In this document: positions 9,983 through 18,696 of the stretch, piece by piece
How positions within the stretch are numbered: the stretch's first letter is position 1
Layout of the letters: each line of letters starts with the position of its first letter
NCBI RefSeq assembly: GCF_001657485.1
Contig: NZ_LXFU01000037.1
Span: 310,001-374,000 of the forward strand
Direction: 5' to 3'
Origin: Rhizobium sp. WYCCWR10014
Lineage (GTDB): Bacteria; Pseudomonadota; Alphaproteobacteria; Rhizobiales; Rhizobiaceae
Length of the DNA: 64,000 bases
Translations under genes and position numbers: made by a program
The notes under the pieces: model-generated
Seen by the model: the letters and a program-made list of their open reading frames with translations, nothing else
What the model was told of the DNA's origin: nothing
Databases searched by the model: none

Positions 9983-10912
9983 ATGAAAGATGTATGCGCC
10001 GAACTCCCTGGACCTCTCCAAATGGCTTTTACCGCGGACAATCTTGCAGCAGACGATCGCTTTCTCGCTGCCATCCTGCGTTGCGCCGATCAGATGCTCG
10101 CCATCTATCGCGAGAGCCCGCGCATCGCCTCGATCTTCGCCGCGCAACAGCGCTGGCTGATGGCCCATGCCGGCTTCGCGCTCCATTACGGTTATTCCGA
10201 CGACGGGAAGAGCGGCGGTCTCTATTCCGGCCGCTTCATCGATTTTGCGGTCAGGAACGACATCGCCAGCCGCAACACGGCCGCGGCCTTCATGCAGGAG
10301 ATGCTGGCCTATCGCTTCCTGCGACCGGTCCCCGGCCCCGACAAGCGCACACGCTACCTCGAGCCCACCGAAATCGCCGAGCAGCATTTCACCCGATGGC
10401 TCGTCGCCCATATGATGATCCTCGACAGCCTCGACGGCGGTGAGCGCGCCGATAAGATCACCGCCAACCCCTCGGCGATGATGACAGCGATCCAGCCACT
10501 GATCGCAAGGGCGATCATCGGGAGTGAAGCGGTGCGCAATCCGGGCGCCACCTTCAACCTCTTCAACTGGGCAAATTCCGGCGGGCTGGTGATGGACTAT
10601 ATGATCTCGCGCCTTCCCGAATTTCCAAGGACGGCCGATCGCGTCGTGCTCGGCCCTCTGTCGCTCAGGGAAATCCGCGAACAGTTCATGATCTCCAACA
10701 CCCATTTGAAGCGGCTTCTGATGCAGGCAGCGACCATGGAGAGCATCGGCTGGACAGAGCCCTCCCGCAAGGGCGACTTCTGGCTGTCGGCCCATTTCAT
10801 CGGCGAATACTGGAATTATCAGGCGGCGAAATTCGCCATTATCGATGCCGCCGCCGAAGCGGTGCTCGGGCCTGCGGTCCGTGACGAACCGCAGGCAAGA
10901 AAGGCGATCTGA
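9983..10912 (+). CDS. protein of unknown function with a possible C-terminal winged helix
   Basis: I do not recognise this 309-residue soluble protein. The C-terminal segment LSLREIREQFMISNTHLKRLL (about residues 211-231) has the spacing of a helix-turn-helix followed by a wing (GDFWLS), so a DNA-binding role is possible but unproven. The N-terminal 180 residues are alpha-helical with many aromatic residues. I prefer the ATG at 9983, with GGCGG upstream, over the TTG at 9953. It is preceded by a strong terminator and converges with the YqeY gene three bases away. Confidence 0.6.
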   Translation: MKDVCAELPGPLQMAFTADNLAADDRFLAAILRCADQMLAIYRESPRIASIFAAQQRWLMAHAGFALHYGYSDDGKSGGLYSGRFIDFAVRNDIASRNTAAAFMQEMLAYRFLRPVPGPDKRTRYLEPTEIAEQHFTRWLVAHMMILDSLDGGERADKITANPSAMMTAIQPLIARAIIGSEAVRNPGATFNLFNWANSGGLVMDYMISRLPEFPRTADRVVLGPLSLREIREQFMISNTHLKRLLMQAATMESIGWTEPSRKGDFWLSAHFIGEYWNYQAAKFAIIDAAAEAVLGPAVRDEPQARKAI

Positions 10913-10915
10913 GGC

Positions 10916-11371
10916 TTATCCGTTCAACAGTTCCTTGACGGTCGCCGACGCCTTGGCGAAATCCATCTGGCCGGCGTAACGCTCCTTCAGCGCCGCCATC
11001 ACCTTGCCCATGTCCTTGGCACCCGCGGCACCCGTCTCGGCGATGATCGCCGAGACGTTGGCGCGCACTTCGCCGTCCGAAAGCTGCTTCGGCATGAAAT
11101 CCTGGATGACGATGATTTCTGCGCGCTCCTTGGCGGCAAGCTCCGGGCGGGAATTCTCCTCGTAGATCTTTGCCGATTCGTCACGCTGCTTCACCATTTT
11201 AGCAAGGATCTGCAGGATCTCGTCGTCGCTCGCCTGTTCCTTGCCAATGCCGCGATTGGCGATATCGCGGTCCTTGACCGCGGCCTGAATCAGCCGGACG
11301 GTGGAAAGCCGCTCCGCATTCTTGGCCTTCATCGCCTCTTTCAGCTGGGTGGCGAGTTGATCGCGCAGCAT
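10916..11371 (-). CDS. GatB/YqeY domain protein
   Basis: A 151-residue protein matching the YqeY family, related to the tail domain of the GatB amidotransferase subunit. These stand-alone proteins are thought to bind tRNA or assist aminoacyl-tRNA handling, but the role is unproven. The N-terminal MLRDQLATQLKEAMKAKNAERLSTVRLI and the C-terminal AALKERYAGQMDFAKASATVK are typical. The ATG at 11371 has AGGAG eight bases upstream and is preferred to a GTG at 11380. It is divergent from carA, a neighbourhood common in alphaproteobacteria. Confidence 0.9.
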   Translation of the reverse strand: MLRDQLATQLKEAMKAKNAERLSTVRLIQAAVKDRDIANRGIGKEQASDDEILQILAKMVKQRDESAKIYEENSRPELAAKERAEIIVIQDFMPKQLSDGEVRANVSAIIAETGAAGAKDMGKVMAALKERYAGQMDFAKASATVKELLNG

Positions 11372-11640
11372 GGTCTTCACTCCTGTTTTGATGCCGCTTC
11401 ATAAACCACGCTGATGCGGCGGATCAAATAAATTGCGCGGTCAGCGCGATAAAGCGCAGGAAAACAGCAGCGATCTCGGCTACAAAGATTGACGCTAAGC
11501 GATTGCGTGGCTATTTACCGCCACCTGCACCAAAATTCGTGATCAGGCCTGAAGCGCGCGGCATTGCCGTGTCCAAACGCCTGCGAAATCAAATGGCGAC
11601 GAGCGCGGCAACGCGCCCACCTGCCGGAAACGGGATGAAG

Positions 11641-12846
11641 ATGACCGCGACAGCACCCTGGACAATCGAAAAGCCGACCGCCCTACTCGTTCTTGCCGAC
11701 GGCACGGTCATCGAAGGCAAGGGCATCGGCGCTACCGGCAAGGTGCCGGCCGAAGTGGTCTTCAACACCGCGCTCACTGGCTATGAGGAGATCCTGACGG
11801 ACCCCTCCTATCTCGGCCAGATCGTCACATTCACCTTCCCGCATATCGGCAATATCGGCACCAATGATGAAGACATCGAGGATCTGACGCCTGCCGCCCG
11901 CCACGGCGCCGTCGGCGTCATCTTCAAGGCCGACATCACTGAGCCCTCGAACTACCGCGCCGCCAAGCACCTCGACCAATGGCTGAAGGCCCGCGGCGTC
12001 ATCGGTCTCTGCGGCATCGACACGCGGGCGCTGACCGCCTGGATTCGTGAGAACGGCGCCCCGAACGCGGTGATCGCCCACGATCCGAACGGTGTCTTCG
12101 ACATCGAGACGCTGAAGGCCGAAGCCAAAGCCTGGAGCGGCCTTGAAGGTCTCGATCTCGCCAAGATCGCCTCGTCGGGCCAGTCCTCGCAATGGACCGA
12201 AACGCCGTGGGTGTGGAATGAAGGTTACGGTGAACTCAAGGCGACTGACGCGAAATACCACATCGTCTGCCTCGATTACGGCGTCAAGCGCAACATCCTG
12301 CGCCTGTTTGCCGGCCTCGACTGCAAAGTGACTGTCGTGCCGGCCGCAACGAGCGCCGAAGACGTGCTCGCCATGCAGCCGGACGGCATCTTCCTGTCGA
12401 ACGGCCCTGGCGATCCGGCGGCAACCGGCGACTATGCCGTGCCTGTCATCAAGACGCTGATCAAGACCGATATCCCGGTCTTCGGCATCTGCCTCGGCCA
12501 CCAGATGCTGGGCCTGGCACTCGGCGCGAAGACCGAGAAGATGCATCAGGGCCATCACGGCGCCAACCACCCCGTCAAGGACCACACGACCGGCAAGGTC
12601 GAGATCGTCTCGATGAACCACGGCTTCGCGGTCGACTCGAAGTCGCTGCCGGATGGCGTTGAAGAGACTCATATTTCGCTTTTCGACGGCACCAATTGCG
12701 GCCTGCGCGTCCTCGGCAAGCAGGTCTTCTCCGTCCAGCACCATCCAGAAGCCTCTCCCGGCCCGCAGGACAGCCACTATCTCTTCCGTCGCTTCATCAA
12801 CATGGTGCGCGAGAAGAAGGGCGAACCGGCGCTTGCTGAACGCTAA
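11641..12846 (+). CDS. carA: carbamoyl-phosphate synthase small subunit
   Basis: The glutaminase subunit of carbamoyl-phosphate synthase supplies ammonia to CarB for pyrimidine and arginine synthesis. It has 401 residues, the normal size. An N-terminal CPSase_sm_chain domain is followed by a class I glutamine amidotransferase domain. The nucleophile is Cys284 (GICLGHQ), and His368 and Glu370 (HHPEASPGPQD) complete the triad. The reading frame is open further upstream, but the ATG at 11641 gives the usual MTATAPWTIEKP. carB lies 7.5 kb downstream on the same strand rather than adjacent. Confidence 0.96.
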   Translation: MTATAPWTIEKPTALLVLADGTVIEGKGIGATGKVPAEVVFNTALTGYEEILTDPSYLGQIVTFTFPHIGNIGTNDEDIEDLTPAARHGAVGVIFKADITEPSNYRAAKHLDQWLKARGVIGLCGIDTRALTAWIRENGAPNAVIAHDPNGVFDIETLKAEAKAWSGLEGLDLAKIASSGQSSQWTETPWVWNEGYGELKATDAKYHIVCLDYGVKRNILRLFAGLDCKVTVVPAATSAEDVLAMQPDGIFLSNGPGDPAATGDYAVPVIKTLIKTDIPVFGICLGHQMLGLALGAKTEKMHQGHHGANHPVKDHTTGKVEIVSMNHGFAVDSKSLPDGVEETHISLFDGTNCGLRVLGKQVFSVQHHPEASPGPQDSHYLFRRFINMVREKKGEPALAER

Positions 12847-12859
12847 TTTCTAGCGATTT

Positions 12860-12881
12860 CCGACCGCCAAGGTCGGCCTTT
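12860..12881 (+). terminator. possible carA terminator
   Basis: A 6-bp stem (CCGACC/GGTCGG) with a GCCAA loop and a short CCTTT tail begins 14 bases after the carA stop. The U-tract is weak, so this is a modest candidate. Confidence 0.45.
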
Positions 12882-12888
12882 AACTTGT

Positions 12889-13007
12889 TGACAAACCTCA
12901 CTCTTCGTCATCCTCGGCCCTGTGCCGAGGATCTGCCACATATCGACCGAAGGCAGATGCTCGGGACAAGCCCGAGCATGACGAAATAGGAGTTGGCCGC
13001 TTTGTCA
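12889..13007. repeat. 119-bp nested palindromic repeat
   Basis: The outer inverted repeat is TGACAAA (12889-12895) and TTTGTCA (13001-13007). Inside lie TTCGTCA/TGACGAA (12905-12911, 12979-12985), TCTGCC/GGCAGA, and two hairpins, CCTCGG..CCGAGG and TGCTCGGG..CCCGAGCA. The whole can fold as a cruciform with two arms. CGTCATCCTCGG..-type sequences are widespread intergenic repeats in Rhizobiales. It sits between carA and the ABM gene. Confidence 0.75.
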
Positions 13008-13119
13008 GTAGCCCAAAGGTTCGCCCAGGCGGGCCCTTTTCTTTATCCGCCTATTGACCTCAGCTTAACTTGAGGAATTACAGATCTGCCTGCAGACATC
13101 TGATGCAGGAGAAAACTGG

Positions 13120-13440
13120 ATGAGCGGAGCTTTCTTTCGAGTCGACAAATTCATCGTGCCGGCGGCGGCACGCGAGGAATTTCTCGTCAAAGTGATGATG
13201 ACCCACAAGGTGTTGGAGACGCAGGACGGTTTCATCGATCACAGGGTGCTGGAGCAGGTCGCCGGTCCAGGCGAATTCAATTTCGTCACGATCGCCGAAT
13301 GGGAAAATGCCGAGGTCGTCGAGCGCGCGCGGGCAGCCGTGGCGGCGGCCCAGAAGGCCGCCAATTTCGATCCGCAGGAAATGTTTGCGCGTCTCGGCAT
13401 TCACGCCGATATCGCCAGCTACAAGCCTGTCGCGGCCTGA
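13120..13440 (+). CDS. antibiotic biosynthesis monooxygenase (ABM) domain protein
   Basis: A 106-residue single-domain protein of the dimeric alpha-beta barrel ABM type, a fold that includes small cofactor-free oxygenases and haem-degrading or quinone-handling enzymes. Supporting segments are FRVDKFIVPAAAREEFL, the TQDGFIDHRVLEQ strand and FNFVTIAEWENAE. No catalytic residue can be assigned with confidence, so the substrate is unknown. The ATG at 13120 follows GCAGGAG. It converges with the MATE gene after 17 bp. Confidence 0.75.
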   Translation: MSGAFFRVDKFIVPAAAREEFLVKVMMTHKVLETQDGFIDHRVLEQVAGPGEFNFVTIAEWENAEVVERARAAVAAAQKAANFDPQEMFARLGIHADIASYKPVAA

Positions 13441-13457
13441 CAGCAGAGGCGGCTGGC

Positions 13458-14861
13458 TCAGGCGTGCGTCAGTTCCGCCTCGCGGCGCAGGAGAAGGTAG
13501 AAGCGCGCACAGAGCATGACGGCGGCGGCCGCCAGCCCGACGAGAAAGCCGAACCAGATGCCGATGCCACCGAAACCCAGCGGGAAGGCAAAGGCCCAGG
13601 CGAGGAAGAAGCCGATCGGCCAATAGGCGATCAACGCCATGATCATCGGCACGCGTGCGTCCTTCAGGCCGCGCAGCAATCCATTGGCGATCACTTGCAG
13701 CCCATCGACGAGCTGGAAAAGCCCGGCAACGACGATCAGCGGCCCGGCATAGGCAAGCACCTCGGGCGCCTCGGGCGAGTTGACGTCGAGGAACCAGCTG
13801 CCGAGGAATTGCGGCATGGTGGCAAAGAGCACGCTGCCCACCGCCGAAATGGCGCAGGCGAGGACGAGCACGGTGATCGAAGCGCGCACCAGCCCCTGAT
13901 AGTCGCCCTGCCCGTGGGCGACACCGACGCGCACCGTTGCCGCCTGGCTGAGGCCGAGCGGAATCATGAAAGCGATCGAGGCCCATTGCAGGGCAATGCC
14001 ATGAGCCGCAAGCTCGATGGTGCCGATATAGCCCATCAGCAGCGAGGCCACCGTGAACAGGCTGACCTCGGCAAGGAGGGTAACGCTGATCGGGAAACCG
14101 AGCCGGATGACCTCCAGCAGCGCGTGCCAGTCGGGTTTCCAGAACCGCACGAAGATCTCGTAGCGCCGCGTCTCTTCCCGCCGCTGCACGAAAGCCAGGA
14201 TGAAGAGGAAGCCGGCCGTCTGCACGACGACCGACACGATCGCCGCGCCCTCGAGCCCCATCGCCGGAAAACCGAAATGGCCGAGCACGAGCATATAGGC
14301 GAAGATCGCGTTCATCACCAGCGTGGCGATGGTGACGTTGAGGATGATGCCCGCCTTGCCGATGGCGCTGACGAGCGAACGCATGACGTTGAAGAGCAGG
14401 CCCGGCAGCACGCCGAACTGGCCGATCATGATATACCCATGTGCGAGCTTGGCCACCTCGGGCTTCTGCTGCGCAAAGAGCAGGATCTGTTCCGCATTGA
14501 AGAAGGCCGGTTGCATGATGATCCAAAATCCGATCACCACCCAGAGACCCATGCGCAGCGATCGGCGCACCGAGACGACGTCGCCGCGGCCATAGGCCTG
14601 TGCCACCATCGGAATGACGGCGATGGCAAAGCCCGAACCGAAGATGAGGATCGTGAACAGGAACTGCGCCGACAGCACCATCGCCGCCAGCTGCTCAGCG
14701 CCGAGGCGGCCGACGATCATCACATCGGTGGTGTGGATACCGAGCTGGGCGAGCTGCGCGCCGATCAGAGGAATGCCGAGCGCCAGCGTGGCACGGAAAT
14801 GTGCGCCCCAACGATTATCGGTTGTCGGCGCAAGCCTGCGCGCGTCGATCGGCGTGTCCAT
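13458..14861 (-). CDS. MATE family multidrug efflux protein
   Basis: A 467-residue inner-membrane antiporter of the NorM-like MATE family that exports cationic drugs or metabolites using Na+ or H+. Twelve hydrophobic segments are visible in two six-helix halves; the first begins at LALGIPLIGAQLAQLG. The length fits the family. The product ends in a short charged tail. The tetracycline-type exporter lies upstream on the same strand, separated by 142 bp with a hairpin at 14963-14983, so co-transcription is uncertain. Confidence 0.9.
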   Translation of the reverse strand: MDTPIDARRLAPTTDNRWGAHFRATLALGIPLIGAQLAQLGIHTTDVMIVGRLGAEQLAAMVLSAQFLFTILIFGSGFAIAVIPMVAQAYGRGDVVSVRRSLRMGLWVVIGFWIIMQPAFFNAEQILLFAQQKPEVAKLAHGYIMIGQFGVLPGLLFNVMRSLVSAIGKAGIILNVTIATLVMNAIFAYMLVLGHFGFPAMGLEGAAIVSVVVQTAGFLFILAFVQRREETRRYEIFVRFWKPDWHALLEVIRLGFPISVTLLAEVSLFTVASLLMGYIGTIELAAHGIALQWASIAFMIPLGLSQAATVRVGVAHGQGDYQGLVRASITVLVLACAISAVGSVLFATMPQFLGSWFLDVNSPEAPEVLAYAGPLIVVAGLFQLVDGLQVIANGLLRGLKDARVPMIMALIAYWPIGFFLAWAFAFPLGFGGIGIWFGFLVGLAAAAVMLCARFYLLLRREAELTHA

Positions 14862-14962
14862 GACACCAGTCCTGTGATTGAAATATGCATCGCCGCAGCT
14901 TGCGGCGAAATATCATCCGGACTTAGATCAAAGCCCCGCAAAGAACTACCCCAAATGAGGCA

Positions 14963-14983
14963 GATGATGAAAAATTCATCATC
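14963..14983. repeat. 9-bp perfect inverted repeat between two exporter genes
   Basis: GATGATGAA (14963-14971) and TTCATCATC (14975-14983) are separated by three A residues. There is no U-tract on the minus strand, so an operator for the MATE gene (start 14861) is as likely as a terminator. Confidence 0.4.
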
Positions 14984-15003
14984 GCATCAGCGTTTCTGAT
15001 CGA

Positions 15004-16248
15004 TCAACTTGCCGCTTCCAGCGCCTCGGCCGGCTGACGGACCCGGACCCGCAGGAGGAACACGCCGGCCGCCACCAGGATGAACAGGGCGGCAGCAAGA
15101 TAGGGCGCGCCGGCAAAAGTGACCGGCGCCTCGGGCCGCGTGAAGTAGCCGAACATCTGCGTGAAGATCAAAGGCCCAGCAATGGTGGTGATGCTGCTGA
15201 GGCTGGTAAGCGCGCCTTGCAGCTCGCCCTGCGCCGAGGGTGGCACCATGCCGGCGGCGATGCTGCGCAGCGGCGGATCGGCGACGTTTTCCATGACAGT
15301 CGCAACGATGATGACATAGACGATCCAGCCCTCCCAGGCGAAGGCATAGCCGGTGAGACCGACGGCCGAGAAGCAGAGGCCGAGAAGAGCGGTCTTCCAC
15401 TCGCCGAGCACCGGCACGATCCGCGGCAGAACCAGCCCCATGACGATCACGGCGCCGATGCCATAAATGCCGAGTGACAGCCCGATCTGTCCCTCGCTCC
15501 AGCCGTAGCGATAGGTCGAGACGAACGCCCAGACCGAGGGATAGACGGCATGCGCCAGGAAGAACAGGAACATGACGAGGCTGACCCAGCCGATGCCGGG
15601 ATAATGGCGCATCTGGCGCAAAGCGCCGAGCGGGTTGGCACGTTTCCACTCGAACCGACGGCGGTTCTTCGCCTCCAGCGTTTCCGGCAGCAGGAAGCAG
15701 GCGGCGATGAAATTGACAAGCGACAGCGCGGCCGCACCGAGGAATGGCACACGCGGGCCGAATTCGCCGAGGACACCGCCGACGACGGGGCCGATGGTGA
15801 AGCCGACGCCGAAGGCGATGCCGATCAGCCCGAAATTCTTCGCCCGGTTCTCCTCCGTGCTGATATCGGCAATATATGCCGAGCACGTGGCAAAGCTGCC
15901 GCCGCTGATGCCGGCAAGCACGCGGCCGACGAACAGCATCCAGAAGCTGGTGGCGATGCCGCAGATGAAATTGTCGATCGCGAAGGTCAGCACCGAAAGC
16001 AAAAGGATCGGCCGGCGGCCGAAACGGTCGGACAGGTTTCCGAGCAGCGGCGCGAACAGGAATTGCATGCCAGCATAGACGAGCATCAGCCAGCCGCCGT
16101 CGATCGCCGCATCGCTGACGCTGCCGCCAGTCAGTTGCTCCAGATAGGCAGGCAGCACCGGCATGATGATGGCGATGCCGATAATGTCGAGGAAAAGGAT
16201 GATGAAGACCAGGAAAAGGCCGCGGCGCACGAATTTCGGGTCAAGCAT
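15004..16248 (-). CDS. MFS exporter, TetA-like
   Basis: A 414-residue, twelve-helix major facilitator of the drug:H+ antiporter (DHA1) type. The start region LFLDIIGIAIIMPVLPAYLEQL closely resembles TetA-class tetracycline exporters. The loop 2-3 motif reads GNLSDRFGRRPILL. The real substrate cannot be read from sequence, so tetracycline resistance is not implied. No TetR gene is adjacent. It is divergent from the aldo/keto reductase across a 399-bp gap. Confidence 0.9.
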   Translation of the reverse strand: MLDPKFVRRGLFLVFIILFLDIIGIAIIMPVLPAYLEQLTGGSVSDAAIDGGWLMLVYAGMQFLFAPLLGNLSDRFGRRPILLLSVLTFAIDNFICGIATSFWMLFVGRVLAGISGGSFATCSAYIADISTEENRAKNFGLIGIAFGVGFTIGPVVGGVLGEFGPRVPFLGAAALSLVNFIAACFLLPETLEAKNRRRFEWKRANPLGALRQMRHYPGIGWVSLVMFLFFLAHAVYPSVWAFVSTYRYGWSEGQIGLSLGIYGIGAVIVMGLVLPRIVPVLGEWKTALLGLCFSAVGLTGYAFAWEGWIVYVIIVATVMENVADPPLRSIAAGMVPPSAQGELQGALTSLSSITTIAGPLIFTQMFGYFTRPEAPVTFAGAPYLAAALFILVAAGVFLLRVRVRQPAEALEAAS

Positions 16249-16647
16249 GAGGCATCTCTACAGCGGTTGGTTCTGAAAAGACGATCTCGTCGCCGAGAAA
16301 GTGACATAGCTCAGAAAAGAAACCGAAACAATCCGTGAACATTTCAAAGTTTTTGATAATGCGCAACGGGAAATTTATGATAGGCCTCAACCGGTGGGCG
16401 CGCGCCGTAGTCCCAGTTTCAGAAAATCGCCAGCCGCCCAGCGGATCGCCGGGCAATGCGTTCCCTTGCAATCGCCGCGACGGCATCCAGATCAGAAGAC
16501 AAGACCGATCATTGTGCATTTCCCCGCACAGCCTGTTCGATGCCGTCCGATTATCGCCCAAATGCGAAAGCGGTAAAACGGCGTCCGGCAACGCCGCCCG
16601 GCGCGGATGCTCGATCGCACCGCGCGGAGCAGAAATAGGAGAAAACT
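16249..16647. other. divergent intergenic region with a plus-strand promoter
   Basis: The 399-bp gap between the TetA-like exporter and the aldo/keto reductase holds no convincing ORF. The one clear signal is TTGATA at 16353-16358, 17 bases before TATGAT at 16376-16381. It would give the reductase a leader of about 260 nt. Confidence 0.5.
16353..16381 (+). promoter_or_regulatory. predicted sigma-70 promoter for the aldo/keto reductase
   Basis: TTGATA-N17-TATGAT matches the -35 and -10 consensus at nine of twelve positions. The predicted start of transcription is near 16388. Confidence 0.55.
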
Positions 16648-17643
16648 ATGCAGACCTATCGTTTGGGAAAGACCGGACCCGATGTCTCGGCCATCGGCCT
16701 CGGCTGCATGGGCATGTCGGGCATGTACGGCCCCTCCGATCGCGCAGAAAGCATCGCGACGATCCATGCCGCGCTCGATGCCGGCATCAACCTGCTCGAC
16801 ACCGGCGATTTCTACGGCATGGGCCATAACGAAATGCTGATTGGCGAGGCATTGAAGGGCCGCAGGCGCGAGGACGCCGTCATCAGCGTCAAGTTCGGCG
16901 GCCTGCGCGATCCCGTCGGCGGCTGGAGCGGCATTGACGCCCGGCCGGTCGCGGTCAAGAATTTCCTCGCCTATACGCTGCAGCGCCTCGGCGTCGACTA
17001 TATCGACATCTACCGTCCCGCCCGCCTCGATCCGAACGTGCCGATCGAGGACACAGTCGGCGCCATCGCCGACATGGTCAAGGCAGGTTATGTCAGGCAT
17101 ATCGGCCTGTCGGAAGTCGGCGCCGACACCATCCGCCGCGCCGCTGCTATCGCCCCGATCGTCGACCTGCAGATCGAATATTCGCTGATCTCCCGCGGCA
17201 TCGAGGAGAAGATCCTGCCGACGACACGCGAACTCGGCATCTCGATCACCGCCTACGGCGTGCTCTCGCGCGGCCTGATCAGCGGCCACTGGCAGAAGGG
17301 TCAGGGCGGAACGGCAGGCGATTTCCGCGCCTACAGCCCGCGCTTCCAGGAGGGCAATATCGAGCAGAACCTCGCTTTGGTGGAGAAGCTGCGCGAGATT
17401 GCCCAGGCAAAGAGCGTCTCTGTCGCCCAGATCGCCATCGCCTGGGTCGCCGCCAAGGGCAAGGATATCGTCCCGATCATCGGCGCTCGCCGCCGCGATC
17501 GGCTGACCGAGGCGCTCGGCTCACGCGCCGTCGACCTGTCGCCAGAAGATTTCGCCGTCATCGAGCGCGCCGTGCCGAAAGACGCGGCCGCAGGTGGGCG
17601 TTATCCCGAGCATATGCTGCAGCATATGGACAGCGAGAAGTAA
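16648..17643 (+). CDS. aldo/keto reductase, subfamily lacking the usual catalytic His
   Basis: A 331-residue (beta/alpha)8 NADPH-dependent oxidoreductase resembling the AKR11-13 and YajO-like groups. Three of the four catalytic residues are visible: Asp51, Tyr56 (DTGDFYGMGHNE) and Lys82 (VISVKFG). The position normally held by His (as in YYQHRVDP) reads IYRPARLDPN, with Ala125. This variant seems to define a subfamily, so the substrate range may differ. GAGAAAACT precedes the ATG at 16648. The convergent neighbour is the zinc metallopeptidase. Confidence 0.9.
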   Translation: MQTYRLGKTGPDVSAIGLGCMGMSGMYGPSDRAESIATIHAALDAGINLLDTGDFYGMGHNEMLIGEALKGRRREDAVISVKFGGLRDPVGGWSGIDARPVAVKNFLAYTLQRLGVDYIDIYRPARLDPNVPIEDTVGAIADMVKAGYVRHIGLSEVGADTIRRAAAIAPIVDLQIEYSLISRGIEEKILPTTRELGISITAYGVLSRGLISGHWQKGQGGTAGDFRAYSPRFQEGNIEQNLALVEKLREIAQAKSVSVAQIAIAWVAAKGKDIVPIIGARRRDRLTEALGSRAVDLSPEDFAVIERAVPKDAAAGGRYPEHMLQHMDSEK

Positions 17644-17699
17644 GCAAGGAGTGGAAGGGGCTGCGATGTGCTTTGTGCCATGCGTCCCTTCATCTCTCC

Positions 17700-18620
17700 T
17701 CAAACCGGTCCCGAGAACGTATCGCAGGCCGCCAGCTGGCCGCTGTCGAAGCCGCGCTTGAACCATTTGACCCGCTGCTCCGAGGTCCCGTGGTTGAAGC
17801 TTTCCGGAACGACATAACCCTGTGACCGCTTCTGCAGCGAATCGTCACCGATCTGCTGGGCGGCGTTCAGCGCCTCCTCCAAGTCGCCTGACTCGAGCAG
17901 CCCCTTCTGCTGGGTATATTTGCCCCAGATGCCGGCAAAGCAATCGGCCTGCAGCTCGACGCGCACCGACATCTTGTTGGCGTCGGCCTCGCTCATACGC
18001 TGGCGGGCCTGGTTGAACTTCGGCAGGATGCCGAGCAGGTTCTGCACGTGATGGCCGACCTCATGGGCAACGACATAGGCCTCGGCGAAATCACCTGACG
18101 CGCCGAAGCGGTCGGAAAGCTCCTGGAAGAATTCGGTATCGAGATAGACCTTGTGGTCGCTCGGGCAGTAGAACGGACCTGTTGCAGATGATGCGGAGCC
18201 GCAGGCCGATGCGGTCGAGCCAGAGAACAGCACGAGACGCGGCTCCTCGTAATTCTGGCCCTGCGCCTGAAAGATGCCCTGCCAGGTATCCTCGGTCTCG
18301 GCAAGAACGGTGCGCATGAAGGCGGTCATCTCGTCATTGGCGGGCGTGCGCGTTCCGCCGGACTGGCTCTGCTCATAGCCTGGGCCGCTCGTCGTGCCGC
18401 CGGTATCGAGCATCTGCAGCAGATCGATGCCCATCATCTTGAAGATGAAATAGATCACGACGAGGAAGATGATCGTGCCGATGCTGAGGCCGCCGCCGGC
18501 ACGGCGAACGCCGCCGCCGGAAGGAAAGTTGAAGCCACCGCCGCGGCCGAAACCGCCGCCGGTCGAACCGCCACGGCGATCCTCGATATTGTCGGACTGA
18601 CGCCGGCCTCTCCATTCCAT
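17700..18620 (-). CDS. YpfJ-type neutral zinc metallopeptidase
   Basis: A 306-residue protein of the KPN_02809/YpfJ family (PF04228). The N-terminal cytoplasmic motif is WRGRRQSDNIEDRR, followed by a glycine-rich linker and one membrane helix at about 46-62. The large domain carries the zinc-binding HEVGHH at 186-191, with Glu187 as general base, and conserved cysteines at 140 and 152. The physiological substrate is unknown. I start at the ATG at 18620, where GGGGAGAG precedes it and the family motif begins; a codon at 18638 would add six residues. Confidence 0.93.
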   Translation of the reverse strand: MEWRGRRQSDNIEDRRGGSTGGGFGRGGGFNFPSGGGVRRAGGGLSIGTIIFLVVIYFIFKMMGIDLLQMLDTGGTTSGPGYEQSQSGGTRTPANDEMTAFMRTVLAETEDTWQGIFQAQGQNYEEPRLVLFSGSTASACGSASSATGPFYCPSDHKVYLDTEFFQELSDRFGASGDFAEAYVVAHEVGHHVQNLLGILPKFNQARQRMSEADANKMSVRVELQADCFAGIWGKYTQQKGLLESGDLEEALNAAQQIGDDSLQKRSQGYVVPESFNHGTSEQRVKWFKRGFDSGQLAACDTFSGPV

Positions 18621-18696
18621 CTTCGCTCTCCCCGGCAATGCCTGTGCTTGCGCTCAAGGAGTTATATATCCGTCGGCGGCCGGAATTCCAGCGGCT

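Noticed and set aside
13011..13040. A GCCC..GGGC terminator-like sequence followed by TTTTCTTT
   Set aside because: Possible stems need loops that are too small or too distant, so it does not form a convincing hairpin.
13299..14999. A 566-codon plus-strand frame opposite the MATE gene
   Set aside because: It is the reverse-strand shadow of a clear twelve-helix transporter; the predicted product is an unstructured Glu/His/Arg-rich chain.
16241..16591. A 116-codon minus-strand ORF before the TetA-like exporter
   Set aside because: It overlaps the exporter start region, lacks a ribosome site and crosses the likely plus-strand promoter.
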